Numbered from the stretch's first letter, positions 9,238 to 18,099 are shown. The stretch is DNA of 64,000 nt from Clostridium sp. JN-9 (GCF_004103695.1 NZ_CP035280.1:372001-436000); one strand, 5' to 3'. The notes: a model not told the origin generated them from the letters alone. Program-made: numbers and translations.

Positions 9238-9263
9238 AAGCCTTTCATATTAAGGCTTTTTTT
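9238..9263 (+). terminator. Second hairpin downstream of the transposase end
   Basis: AAGCCTT (9238-9244) pairs with AAGGCTT (9252-9258), followed by a T run on the plus strand. It lies inside the IS between the left end and the transposase stop and adds a second block to plus-strand read-through. Confidence 0.5.
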
Positions 9264-9299
9264 GATTTGCAGAGTTTTTAAAATTTTAAAGTTTGATAA

Positions 9300-10928
9300 T
9301 TATGCACCTTTTTTAAGTGGAAAAAGATGCGTTTCAGTTCTATCTAACTGAATTTTATTATGTAGCTTATTTATATTATGTGCCATTGCTAACAAAATAC
9401 TTTCTGCCAAAACATTCTTTTTACCTTTGCATAGATATCTACGAAATCCCATATCCTGTTTTATCTCTCCAAAAGAGCCTTCGGCTTGAATACTTCGATT
9501 CATTCTCAACTCGCAACCATCATCACTTATAATTCTTTCAAGATCCTCTTTGCGAAGCATGTTGAATAGTTTTGAAGTCTCAAGATTTTTAACCCTTTCT
9601 TCTAATGGCGTTTTACAGTTATGTCCTCTTATGCATTTACTCTTGTAAACACAGTTACTGCAGTCCTCACAAGTATAGATTGTTTTTTCACTTATATAGC
9701 CAGTCTTACTTTTCCTTTTTACTATTTTATTTACTGTTAGTTTCTTATTATTTTTGCAAGTATAATAATCGCCCAATTCAGTATAATCCATGTTTTCTAT
9801 TCTGCTTATATCATGTTTATATTTTCTTGTTTTTGATATTTCATAATTTGCTGGTTTAATATATGATAGCTGTCCATTTTCTTTGATATAAAGATAATTT
9901 TCTTCACTCTCGTAACCTGAATCCGCATCAATTTTAAAATACTTAAAGTACAAGGAATTCTCCATGCTTTTTATAAATGGAATCAATGTTGTTGTGTCCC
10001 CAGGCTTATCGCAAACAGTAACCCATACTATATATTGGGAATCTACTCCATTCTGAACATTGTAACCTGGTTTTAACTGACCATTTTTCATAGCATCCTC
10101 TTTCATCCTCATAAAGGTTGCATCTTTATCTGTCTTGGAATAGCTATTACGTTTACCGCAGGTATGGATTTTCTGTGTATATTCTTTTAACTTTCTAAGG
10201 TATTCCTCAAGTTTTTCAATAGAACGTTGAATAGGAGTTTTCCTTTTACCACATCCATGTACAAATTCAATATTTTCTTCCTTTTTCAAGGCGTAAAGCT
10301 TTTTGCGTAGCTTTTTTACATGTTTCATTTTTACTTTGTTTTCGTATACAAGCTTTATTCCATACAATTCCTCACATTCGGCTACAAAATCAGCTAATTT
10401 AGAAAGTAATCTCTCCAGGTTTTTTGAAACTGCTTTTTTCCAGACGAAAGTATACTTGTTAGCACATGCCTCTATCTTTGTACCATCAATAAATATAGTA
10501 TCTCCTGATATTTCTCCAATCTCATAAAGAAAATTTGACATTTCAGCCATTATTGTTTCTGAGCACGGGGCAAAATGAATACTACGAAATCTTGCAAAAG
10601 TAGAATGATCTGGTGCTGGTGAACCTTCTAAAAGGTACATGAAATTTACATCTCTTTTGCAGGATAGCTCCATTGCTCTTGATGAATAATTATGATTCAT
10701 ATAGGAGTAAAGTACAATCTTCAGCATCTGACGTGGCGTAGCCTGATTTTCCCTTATTCGGGAATAAGTCGAATATAAATCTGTTAAATCCATCTCCTCT
10801 ACAAATTGACTTAGCAAACGCACTGAATCATTATTGGGAATCATGTACTCAATATTTAATGGAAGTTTTAATTGATAATTTCCACGATATAAAGTATAAT
10901 TTTTGTGTGAATTAATGTATTTTCTCAT
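9300..10928 (-). CDS. IS1182-family transposase
   Basis: 542 aa, apparently intact. The N-terminal helical region (NQATPRQMLKIVLYSYMNHNYSSRAMELSCKRD) and the DDE catalytic core are typical: IFIDGTKIEA (first Asp), KIDADSGYES (second Asp) and AEGSFGEIKQDMGFRRYL (Glu). A Cys-rich insertion (CEDCSNCVYKSKC) precedes the last motif, as in many IS1182 members. The reading frame fills most of the element between the two inverted ends. The ribosome binding site is weak, consistent with low transposase expression. Confidence 0.9.
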   Translation of the reverse strand: MRKYINSHKNYTLYRGNYQLKLPLNIEYMIPNNDSVRLLSQFVEEMDLTDLYSTYSRIRENQATPRQMLKIVLYSYMNHNYSSRAMELSCKRDVNFMYLLEGSPAPDHSTFARFRSIHFAPCSETIMAEMSNFLYEIGEISGDTIFIDGTKIEACANKYTFVWKKAVSKNLERLLSKLADFVAECEELYGIKLVYENKVKMKHVKKLRKKLYALKKEENIEFVHGCGKRKTPIQRSIEKLEEYLRKLKEYTQKIHTCGKRNSYSKTDKDATFMRMKEDAMKNGQLKPGYNVQNGVDSQYIVWVTVCDKPGDTTTLIPFIKSMENSLYFKYFKIDADSGYESEENYLYIKENGQLSYIKPANYEISKTRKYKHDISRIENMDYTELGDYYTCKNNKKLTVNKIVKRKSKTGYISEKTIYTCEDCSNCVYKSKCIRGHNCKTPLEERVKNLETSKLFNMLRKEDLERIISDDGCELRMNRSIQAEGSFGEIKQDMGFRRYLCKGKKNVLAESILLAMAHNINKLHNKIQLDRTETHLFPLKKGA

Positions 10929-10942
10929 ATGTTAATTTTACT

Positions 10943-10976
10943 ATAAATCTTTCACTCTTTCGAGTGGAAGATTTAT
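10943..10976 (-). promoter_or_regulatory. Hairpin in transposase leader
   Basis: A 15-bp stem (10943-10957 with 10962-10976, one wobble) with a TTTC loop lies just upstream of the transposase start on its coding strand. No U run follows on that strand, so a translational or mRNA-stability role is more likely than termination. Confidence 0.4.
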
Positions 10977-10984
10977 TTTTATGT

Positions 10985-11021
10985 AAAAAAGCTGCCGCAC
11001 CAATTATTTTAGTGCAACAGC
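10985..11021 (-). terminator. Inward-facing terminator hairpin in right IS end
   Basis: On the minus strand the terminal repeat folds into a 13-bp stem (11021-11009 with 11003-10991) followed by six T (10990-10985). It mirrors the left-end hairpin and would stop transcripts entering from outside toward the transposase gene. Confidence 0.7.
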
Positions 11022-11037
11022 CCCATTTTTAATATAA

Positions 11038-11748
11038 CTAGAAGTCATCACTTCTCTTATGATAATACTTATTCATCTTCATTGGACATATATATTTTTC
11101 ACCTTGTGGCGAATGATAATCCATTGGGCATGGTGTCATCATTGGACATGGCATCATCATAGGACAAGGCGATACAGGCTCCTGAATCATTGGCGGCTGT
11201 ATAGGCTGTTGTATGGGCTGCTGTACTGGAGGCATAATTGGCTGTATATATAACTGCATTTTTGCCGGATCCATTATAGGTTCTATTTTTAATTGCAGCT
11301 TTATGGGCTCCATTATTACAGAACCCATTTTAGGCTGTATATTCAGTTCTATATTGCTTGGTTCCACTTTGGGCTGTATATTTGGTTCGATATCCAGCTG
11401 CATCTTTGAAGGATCCATTTTAGGCTGTATATTTAATTCCATGTTTTGTGGTTCAATACTGGGCTGAATATTTAATTTCATGTTTTGCGGTTCCATATTG
11501 GGCTGTATATCTAACTGCATTTTTGCTGGCTCAATACTTGGCTGTATCTTAAGTTTTTCCACAGGCGGTGGTGTATAAACCGGCGGCTTTACGGTATGAG
11601 GAGGTGGTGGTGTAAAAGGCTTTGGTGGAGGTGGCGGCGGTATTTTTCTTTCAAAGTCCTCATCATCATCAATTCTAAACATCATCATTGGACACATTAC
11701 AGGATATTGGTAAGGGGGAAAGTTAGTTACTTCAATATCTTCTCTCAT
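11038..11748 (-). CDS. Proline-rich repeat protein with Cys-Pro-Met motifs
   Basis: 236 aa from the ATG at 11748, which has AAAGGA six bases upstream; a longer frame from 11778 lacks this. Not recognised as a named family. Order of features: acidic and Met-rich N-terminus with CPMMMF, a poly-proline stretch (PPPPPPKPFTPPPP, about 39-52), then seven to eight imperfect 13-residue repeats of the form L-x-I-Q-P-x-M-x-P-x-K/N-M-x (about 65-165), then a PIQQ run and a C-terminal Cys/Met cluster (CPMMMP, CPMMTP, CPMDYH, CPMKMN). No signal peptide or membrane segment. The low-complexity, Cys- and Met-rich design recalls spore coat or metal-binding proteins, but that is only a suggestion. Confidence 0.75.
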   Translation of the reverse strand: MREDIEVTNFPPYQYPVMCPMMMFRIDDDEDFERKIPPPPPPKPFTPPPPHTVKPPVYTPPPVEKLKIQPSIEPAKMQLDIQPNMEPQNMKLNIQPSIEPQNMELNIQPKMDPSKMQLDIEPNIQPKVEPSNIELNIQPKMGSVIMEPIKLQLKIEPIMDPAKMQLYIQPIMPPVQQPIQQPIQPPMIQEPVSPCPMMMPCPMMTPCPMDYHSPQGEKYICPMKMNKYYHKRSDDF

Positions 11749-11870
11749 AATTATCCTTTCAAAAAATATTCTATCCATTTATTATATGAATATTTTTTTA
11801 TGGTGTTCATGGATAATAAATTATTTGGATTAAAAAATGAACTGACCTGTTTTATCATAAAATAAATAGT

Positions 11871-11917
11871 AAACTATGCACTGTTTTTATAATTTAAAAA
11901 TAGTGCATAGTTTTTTT
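11871..11917. terminator. Strong bidirectional hairpin before the PTS operon
   Basis: AAACTATGCACT (11871-11882) pairs perfectly with AGTGCATAGTTT (11902-11913), the stem is extended by A/T pairs inside, and seven T follow (11911-11917). It insulates the sigma-54 PTS promoter from upstream transcription. Confidence 0.75.
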
Positions 11918-11960
11918 ATAACATTAAGTAAACTTAAGAAGTTCAGGCCTATGCACTGCA

Positions 11961-11978
11961 TTGGCATAATTATTGCTA
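11961..11978 (+). promoter_or_regulatory. Sigma-54 (-24/-12) promoter of the PTS operon
   Basis: TTGGCATAATTATTGCTA matches the RpoN consensus TGGCAC-N5-TTGC with GG (11963-11964) and GC (11975-11976) separated by exactly ten bases. It lies 46 bp upstream of the first PTS gene, and the operon ends with a LevR-type sigma-54 activator, which fits. Confidence 0.82.
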
Positions 11979-12023
11979 TAAATATAAGTGCAATTAAAAA
12001 TGTTTAAAAGGAGATAAGAAGAC

Positions 12024-12494
12024 ATGGAGAATAACAATAACTTGTTACATGAAGAATTAGTTATATTAAGTTATGAAGCAAAAACCAGCAAAGAAGTTCT
12101 AAAGGGTTTATCTGGTATACTGAGGGAAAAAGGGTACGTAAAGGAATCATATACTCAGGCCATAATTGATAGAGAAAAAGTTTTCCCTACAGGATTAAAT
12201 ACTGAAGGTGTTAAAGTTGCAATACCTCATACAGATGCAAAACATGTTGAAAAGCCGGCAATTCTTGTAGCAAAACTAAAGGAACCTGTTAGTTTTAAAG
12301 AGATGGCTAATGGTGTAAATGATGTGGAAGCTAAATTAATATTTATGCTTGCCATTAAAAACCCTGATGAACAGGTAAAAACATTAAGTAAACTTATGTC
12401 CATATTTTCAAATAGAAATGCTTTACTTGGAATATACAATGCAGCTTCAAAGAGTGAAATAATAAAATTATTATCAAATGTGTTAAATAATTAA
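12024..12494 (+). CDS. PTS EIIA component, galactitol/fructose type
   Basis: 156 aa, ATG behind AAGGAGAT. The phosphorylated His is in VAIPHTDAKHVEKPAI (about residue 70), in the context typical of PTS_EIIA_2 domains of GatA-like proteins. It accepts phosphate from HPr and passes it to the EIIB encoded next. Gene order EIIA-EIIB-EIIC and short intergenic gaps show one operon. The imported sugar or polyol cannot be read from the sequence. Confidence 0.88.
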   Translation: MENNNNLLHEELVILSYEAKTSKEVLKGLSGILREKGYVKESYTQAIIDREKVFPTGLNTEGVKVAIPHTDAKHVEKPAILVAKLKEPVSFKEMANGVNDVEAKLIFMLAIKNPDEQVKTLSKLMSIFSNRNALLGIYNAASKSEIIKLLSNVLNN

Positions 12495-12523
12495 ATATAA
12501 ATATAAAATTAGGAGGAATTATT

Positions 12524-12805
12524 ATGAAAAGAATAATTGTAGCATGTGGATCAGGAGTAGCAACATCTCAGGCTGTTGCCTCAAAAATTTCAAGGTTACT
12601 GGAGGATGATAATATAAATGCAGCTGTAGATGCAGTTGACATTAAATCACTTGAAAGTGTTATCAATCAATGTGACATATATGTTTCTATTGTTCCAACA
12701 AATAAAGATGAATTTAAAGTTCCTGTGTTAAGCGGAATACCTTTCTTAACGGGAATAGGAATGGATCAGGAATATGAAAAATTAAAAGAGTTATTAAAAA
12801 AATAG
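12524..12805 (+). CDS. PTS EIIB component, galactitol type
   Basis: 93 aa, preceded by AGGAGGAATT. The phosphocysteine lies in IIVACGSGVATSQAVASKI (about Cys8), the P-loop-like GatB signature. It receives phosphate from EIIA and transfers it to the substrate bound by the EIIC permease. Full length for a stand-alone GatB protein. Confidence 0.9.
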   Translation: MKRIIVACGSGVATSQAVASKISRLLEDDNINAAVDAVDIKSLESVINQCDIYVSIVPTNKDEFKVPVLSGIPFLTGIGMDQEYEKLKELLKK

Positions 12806-12838
12806 TTATTATAATAACAAAATTAAGGGGGAACTATT

Positions 12839-14203
12839 ATGGGTTCAGTAATAATTCACTATATACTAAATTTAGGTGCAGCAATATTTTTACCTGTAGT
12901 AATGATAATAATTGGTCTTATTATGGGCATGAAAACAAAGAAAGCAATACTTGCAGGTTTAACATTAGGAGTAGCTTTTACAGGAATGAATGTAGTTTTA
13001 AGCTTTATGTTAAATTCCATCAGCCCTGCAGCAACTGCATTTGTTAAGAATACAGGCATTCAGCTTAATGCAATAGATGTTGGTTGGTCACCATTGTCAG
13101 CAATAGCATGGGCATGGCCATATGCATTATTATTATTTCCAATTCAAATAATAATAAATATAGTTATGCTGGTATTAAATTGGACAAACTGTCTTAATGT
13201 AGATTTATGGAATGTATGGACTAAAATATTAACCGCAGTTATAGTATCATCTATTACAAATAGTATAGTTTTAGGACTTGTAGTGGCAGCTATTCAAGTT
13301 GTATTTGAACTTAAAAGTGCAGATGTTACTCAAAAACAAATGTACGAACTCACTAAGATACCAGGAATAGCATGTCCACATGCCTTAATGCTTCAAGGAA
13401 TAATTCTTGCACCTTTAAACAGGCTCCTGGATTTTATTCCTGGGTTAAAGAATTTAAAAGTTGATGCTCGTACAATGAAGGAAAAGATAGGTATATTCGG
13501 TGAAAACAGCGTAATGGGATTTATTGTTGGTGGTCTAATAGCAGCATTTGCAAATTATGATGTAAAAGGGATATTAAATACTGCTATGCAGGTATCCACT
13601 TCCTTAGTATTGTTTCCAATGGTTGCAAAATTATTTATGCAGGCACTATCTCCAATTGCTGATGCAGCAGGAGACTTCATGAAGAAAAGATTTAAAGGAA
13701 GAGAATTTTATATTGGACTTGACTGGCCAGTTTTAGCAGGTATTCCTGAATTATGGGTGGCAGAAATAGTTTTAGTACCTTTTGAATTAGTTATTGCACT
13801 TATAATGGCAAAAATGGGAGTAAATAATGTATTACCTTTAGGAGGAATAGTAAATATTTGTTTTGGTGCTGTAGCGGTAGTAATAACCGGAGGCAATCTA
13901 CTTAGAATGATAATACTTGGCATTATAGTAACTCCTGTATATTTAGGCGTTTCATCAAGTTTTGCCCCATTGATCACTAACCTTGCACGTTCAGTACATG
14001 CGGCTAATATCCCACAGGGTCAGCTGATTACATGGTTCGGATTAGAATCACCAGAGTTTAGATGGATAATGGCACATGGTGCTAATATAATAAATGGAGA
14101 TATAGTTGGATTTATTATTTTGATAGGTTATTTGGCATTAGCTGTTTGGTACTTTAAATTTATGTCAGCAAAAGAAAAAGCATTAGCAGAAAAACAAAAT
14201 TAG
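12839..14203 (+). CDS. PTS EIIC permease, galactitol type (GatC-like)
   Basis: 454 aa membrane protein with about nine to ten hydrophobic segments. The stretches PGIACPHALMLQGIILAPLNRLLDFIP (about 175-201) and VHAANIPQGQLITWFG are characteristic of the GatC family. It forms the transport channel and phosphorylates its substrate with EIIB. An aldolase encoded next suggests the product is a ketose or polyol phosphate later cleaved into triose pieces; galactitol itself is not certain, because no GatD- or GatY-type gene is present. Confidence 0.88.
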   Translation: MGSVIIHYILNLGAAIFLPVVMIIIGLIMGMKTKKAILAGLTLGVAFTGMNVVLSFMLNSISPAATAFVKNTGIQLNAIDVGWSPLSAIAWAWPYALLLFPIQIIINIVMLVLNWTNCLNVDLWNVWTKILTAVIVSSITNSIVLGLVVAAIQVVFELKSADVTQKQMYELTKIPGIACPHALMLQGIILAPLNRLLDFIPGLKNLKVDARTMKEKIGIFGENSVMGFIVGGLIAAFANYDVKGILNTAMQVSTSLVLFPMVAKLFMQALSPIADAAGDFMKKRFKGREFYIGLDWPVLAGIPELWVAEIVLVPFELVIALIMAKMGVNNVLPLGGIVNICFGAVAVVITGGNLLRMIILGIIVTPVYLGVSSSFAPLITNLARSVHAANIPQGQLITWFGLESPEFRWIMAHGANIINGDIVGFIILIGYLALAVWYFKFMSAKEKALAEKQN

Positions 14204-14240
14204 TAATTTTAATATTTTCTATAAAGAAAGGTAGGATATT

Positions 14241-14897
14241 ATGTTAGAAAATTTAAAAAAACAAGTTGTTGCAGTTGCTCAGGAAGCAGATAGAAAAGGG
14301 CTATGCAAGCATGGTTCAGGTAATTTCAGCATTAGAGATAAAGAAACAGGATATGTTCTTGTAACACCTACTGGAGTACCAAGGGAGGAATTAACTTATC
14401 ATGATATATGTGTTGTAGATATGAATGGTAATGTAATTGAAATTGAAACTGATGTTAAACCTACCAGTGAAGTATTTATGCATTTAGAAGCTTATAAATG
14501 TAGACCAGAAGTAATATCAGTAGTACACACACACTCACGCTTTGCAACTACTTTTGCCGTATTAAATAAAGAAATACCTCCTATGGTATATGAAGCAATG
14601 GTTTATGGCGGTGTAGTTAAAGTTGCACCTTATGGAAGACCAGGAACAAAGGAATTAGCTGAAAGCATTATAGAACCATTAAAGCATGGTGATGCCTGCT
14701 TACTTGAACAGCATGGAGTTGTTACAGTAGATAGCAGTGATATAAAAAAGGCTCTTCTTAAGGCGTTTTATGTTGAAGAGGTGGCTGAAATTTATTACGG
14801 AGCACTTGTTATTAATGGAGGAAAAGAGCCAAAGGTAATACCTGCTAGTGAGTTTACAGCATGGAAATATCCTAAGGATGTAAAGATAAATAAATAG
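14241..14897 (+). CDS. Class II aldolase/epimerase (FucA/AraD family)
   Basis: 218 aa. Metal-binding residues of the family are visible: Glu in PTSEVFMH (about 76), HTH in SVVHTHSRFATTFA (about 95-97) and a later His in LLEQHGVVTV (about 157). N-terminal HGSGNFSIRD matches the phosphate-binding segment. FucA-type members cleave L-fuculose-1-phosphate or related ketose phosphates to DHAP and an aldehyde; AraD members epimerise ribulose-5-phosphate. Its place behind a PTS makes it the likely catabolic enzyme for the imported phosphosugar. Exact substrate not determined. Confidence 0.85.
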   Translation: MLENLKKQVVAVAQEADRKGLCKHGSGNFSIRDKETGYVLVTPTGVPREELTYHDICVVDMNGNVIEIETDVKPTSEVFMHLEAYKCRPEVISVVHTHSRFATTFAVLNKEIPPMVYEAMVYGGVVKVAPYGRPGTKELAESIIEPLKHGDACLLEQHGVVTVDSSDIKKALLKAFYVEEVAEIYYGALVINGGKEPKVIPASEFTAWKYPKDVKINK

Positions 14898-14927
14898 CAA
14901 CATTAATTCCACAATAAAATAAAATGA

Positions 14928-14972
14928 AGAAAGCTTTGTTCTATATATTAACTTCATAGTTCAAAGCTTTCT
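14928..14972 (+). terminator. Hairpin after the aldolase gene
   Basis: AGAAAGCTTTG (14928-14938) pairs perfectly with CAAAGCTTTCT (14962-14972), with an inner CTAT/ATAG stem. The T tract is weak, so partial termination between the PTS genes and the regulator is plausible. Confidence 0.55.
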
Positions 14973-15054
14973 CTATAATCAATTTTTATATGGTTTAAAG
15001 TTAATTGTCTAAATTCTGTTTTAATATCATCTTATAGAAAGGAGAAATCTTATT

Positions 15055-15243
15055 ATGAAATCCAAGGCATTTTATGCTCTTGTGCTATTAGATTTGATAC
15101 TTTTCGTATTTACAATATTTCATTGGAATTTTACTTTGATTTTTACATGTTTTATTTTCACACTTATGCTTAGTAAAGCCAGTAAGAATATACCGGCTTC
15201 TAAAATACTTGAAAAGTATAAAACGGTTAAGCCTAAAAAGTAA
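15055..15243 (+). CDS. Small two-helix membrane protein, unknown
   Basis: 62 aa with a good AAGGAG ribosome binding site eight to nine bases before the ATG. Two hydrophobic stretches (about residues 5-22 and 24-42) are separated by a short turn containing His-Trp-Asn, and the C-terminal tail is strongly basic (YKTVKPKK). No recognised family. It lies between the aldolase and the LevR-type regulator and may be cotranscribed with the regulator. Confidence 0.6.
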   Translation: MKSKAFYALVLLDLILFVFTIFHWNFTLIFTCFIFTLMLSKASKNIPASKILEKYKTVKPKK

Positions 15244-15266
15244 ACTTAGTAGAATAGGTGGTAATA

Positions 15267-16418
15267 ATGAAGAATATTGATTTAATAAATAATTATATAG
15301 AAAATAGCTGTAGTATTGATAATATAAAAGAAAATGTAGACAAATCTATAGGCGTAGATGCATTAGAAATTGAAGAAAAACTGGGTATAGTAAGGAATAA
15401 TGCCAGTACATTTTTAAATGAGCTGTGGAAAGATGGAAAATTAATAAAAATTGAAGGAAGACCAGTAAGGTTTGTAAGTGCCAGGAATTTTAGCAAATAC
15501 ATTAAAAGTGGTGAAGCCAAAATAACCTCAGATGATTTAATAAAAATTATTTCAAGCGAAAAAAACAGTGAATTAAAGGAAGATCCTTTTAATTTACTAG
15601 TGGGATATAATGCAAGTATTAAAAGCCAGATAAATCAGGCAAAAGCAGCCATTATGTATCCTCCTAACGGTCTTCACACATTAATATTGGGAGAAAGCGG
15701 TGTTGGTAAAACAACTTTTGCTAATTCAATGTATAACTATGCATTAATCAATAAAAAGAAATCAGCTAAGGATTTTCCATTTGTTTCTTTTAATTGTTCG
15801 GATTATTTTAACAATCCTCAGCTGCTGCTTCCGCAATTATTTGGTCATGTTAAAGGTGCTTTTACTGGTGCAGATTCTGAAAAATGTGGTCTTGTGGAAA
15901 AGGCAGATGGAGGCATATTATTCTTGGATGAAATTCATAGACTTCCTCCTGATGGCCAGGAAATGCTGTTTTCCCTTATTGACAGGGGAGAATACCATCG
16001 ACTGGGTGAAACTCAGAATACAAAAAAGAGTAATGTTTTGATTATTGCAGCTACTACAGAAAATCCAGACAATGTTCTTTTGACTACTTTTCTTAGAAGA
16101 ATACCAGTAGTAATAAAACTTCCTTCATTAAAGGAAAGGGATATTGGAGAGCGCATAGAGATAATTGAAAAACTATTTTATGAGGAATCCATAAGACTTA
16201 AAATGCCTTTAAAAATCTCTTCCAGGGTACTTAAGTGTTTATCTGTATATGAGTTTAAAGGGAACATAGGACAATTAAATTCAGAAGTGAAATTGTTATG
16301 TGCTAAAACCTTTTTACAGCATCTTCAAAATAATGTATCATTAAGGGTAGAATTTAATATGCTGTCTAAAGATATAAAGGAATACGCATTTAATAACAAA
16401 GTAGATGATAAGCTATAG
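15267..16418 (+). CDS. levR: LevR-type sigma-54 activator, N-terminal half (split by stop)
   Basis: 383 aa from ATG 15267 (AGGTGG five bases upstream). It holds an N-terminal winged helix (about 15-75) and a complete AAA+ sigma-54 activation domain: Walker A LGESGVGKTTF (about 130), the sigma-54 contact loop GAFTGA (about 197) and Walker B GGILFLDEIHR (about 212). The frame ends at a TAG (16416-16418), but the same frame continues open for another 1,623 bases with the rest of a LevR protein. The product would lack the PRD and PTS-like domains that normally tune activity to sugar supply. It may be an unregulated activator or an inactive fragment. The -24/-12 promoter at 11961 is the expected target. 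Confidence 0.8.
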   Translation: MKNIDLINNYIENSCSIDNIKENVDKSIGVDALEIEEKLGIVRNNASTFLNELWKDGKLIKIEGRPVRFVSARNFSKYIKSGEAKITSDDLIKIISSEKNSELKEDPFNLLVGYNASIKSQINQAKAAIMYPPNGLHTLILGESGVGKTTFANSMYNYALINKKKSAKDFPFVSFNCSDYFNNPQLLLPQLFGHVKGAFTGADSEKCGLVEKADGGILFLDEIHRLPPDGQEMLFSLIDRGEYHRLGETQNTKKSNVLIIAATTENPDNVLLTTFLRRIPVVIKLPSLKERDIGERIEIIEKLFYEESIRLKMPLKISSRVLKCLSVYEFKGNIGQLNSEVKLLCAKTFLQHLQNNVSLRVEFNMLSKDIKEYAFNNKVDDKL

Positions 16419-18044
16419 AATTTTCTGGATGGCTTTAATGAGGATATATTAATATCTCCTTCTGAAAAACTTAAAGTTATAAATAACAATCCTTTAGATG
16501 AAAATATTTATGATATTATATCTGAAACATCAGACAAACTTAAGAAAAAAGGCTATAGTGAAAGGGAAATTGAGTTAGAAATTAATAAACTTATTGAAAA
16601 CTTTTTTAATAGAGTTATAAATAAGCTTAGTATAAGCAATTTGCATTTAAATCAATTATATAAAATATTAAACAGAAAATATGTAGATGAAGCTGTTGAA
16701 TTAATTAATAATATTCCCTATGAATTTAAAGTCCGTTTTAATAATAAAATGGTGACTGGGCTTGCTTTCCATATACAATCACTAATGGAGAGACTTAAGC
16801 AGGGAAAGCCAATTTATAATCCTAACCTACAGGAGATAAAATCCAGATATGAGGAAGAATTTAACCTTTCTGATCGTTTTGTAAGTGAATTAAGTGTTAA
16901 ATTTAATGTAGATATACCGGAAGATGAAAAAGGTTTTATGACAATTTTACTGGCAAATAATATTGTTGAAAAAAAAGATAATGATAATGTTGGAATTATA
17001 GTTATATGCCATGGTGAAAGTACAGCTACAAGTATGGTAAATGTATGCAACTCCTTACTAAACATAAATCTAGTGAAAGCAATTGATATGCCGCTGGAAG
17101 CGGAAGTGGCTGCAATATATAATAAGTGTCTGGCTTCTGCAATTGCTTCAAATAAAGGAAAAGGTGTTCTTATCATGGCAGACATGGGGTCATTAATTAG
17201 TTTCGGAGAGAAAATTCAAAGGGAAAGCGGAATACCTGTAAGAACTATTAATAACGTATCAACGCTTACAGTGCTAGAAGCAGCAAGGCGTGTTGTTTTT
17301 AAAGGTGAAAATTTAGATGAAATTTACAATGCTTTAGCAAGTAAAGATTCAGAAGCTGTTCTCAGTAAGAAAAAGGCAATTATTACTGTTTGTGCAACAG
17401 GTAAAGGCGGCAGTGTAATGGCAGGAAATTTAATAAAGAGCACTATTGGAGAAAATTACTCTAGAAAGGTAGAGATAATACCTCTGGATTATATGACTAT
17501 AGAAAATAATACAAAGTATTTTAATGAAATTAAGCAGAAATATGACATAATTGCATGCTTTGGAAGTATGAAACCAAGTAATAATGAGATGCCATATTTC
17601 TCCATTAATGAATTATTTGATGATAACATCAGAGAAAAATTAATAAATATTATAGATACTAATATATCTTCAAATAAAGCTTTAAGCAGAAAAGATATGG
17701 ATATTTATGATAAAGCCAAAATAATGTTTGATAAATATTTACTTTATTTAAATTCAAATATGGCAATAAAATGCATAAAAAATATAATTAAAGAACTTGA
17801 TATAAAAGAGGAGGAAAAAGAAAATGATAAAGTATCCAATCTTGTTATCCATATTGGATGTATGCTAAATAGGATAATCATTGGAGATATGATTATTTTC
17901 GACAATATAAAAGATTTTATTGAAGATAATAATGAAGTTTTTTTAAGAGTGAAAAAGGCGGTAAAATCAACGGAAGATGCTTTTAAAATTAAAGTATCAG
18001 ATGACGAAATATGTTATATTGTAAAAATACTGCAGCAATTTTAA
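16419..18044 (+). pseudogene. levR: LevR-type activator, C-terminal half after in-frame TAG
   Basis: This is the same reading frame as the preceding 383-codon gene, separated only by one TAG codon. It encodes PRD1 (His in LAFHIQSLMERL), an EIIA-mannose-like domain (His in IVICHGESTATS), an EIIB-galactitol-like domain (Cys in ITVCATGKGGSVMAG) and PRD2 (His in LVIHIGCMLNRI). The first 220 bases contain no ATG or GTG in frame; a TTG at 16641 has no ribosome binding site, so separate translation looks unlikely. The frame is otherwise intact and the regulatory His/Cys residues are kept, pointing to a recent nonsense change, a sequencing error, or some read-through. Confidence 0.8.
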
Positions 18045-18059
18045 TAATAAAATATGAAT

Positions 18060-18099
18060 AGCACTCAGGCTTATAATAAACATGTTAAGTCTGGGTGCT
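18060..18099 (+). terminator. Terminator after the PTS regulator
   Basis: AGCACTCAGGCTTA (18060-18073) pairs with TAAGTCTGGGTGCT (18086-18099) through 14 bp with two G-U pairs, followed by TTATT. Confidence 0.7.

Larger units (their letters stand above)
9114..11024. mobile_element. IS1182-like insertion sequence
   Basis: The element is bounded by inverted ends GGGGCTGTCGCATTA (9114-9128) and, on the other strand, GGGGCTGTTGCACTA (11024 back to 11010). It contains one DDE transposase gene on the minus strand. The identity of flanking AAAAT/ATTTT prevents an exact call of the last bases, and no clear target duplication is visible. It sits between the convergent HAD and proline-rich genes without breaking either. 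Both ends form hairpins followed by T runs reading inward. Confidence 0.8.

Noticed and set aside
11059-11467. Open frames opposite the proline-rich gene
   Set aside because: They are antisense shadows of the repeat codons, without ribosome binding sites.
16416-16418. TAG in the LevR frame as a pyrrolysine or recoded codon
   Set aside because: No PylTSBCD genes or recoding structure are visible here; a nonsense change or sequence error is simpler.
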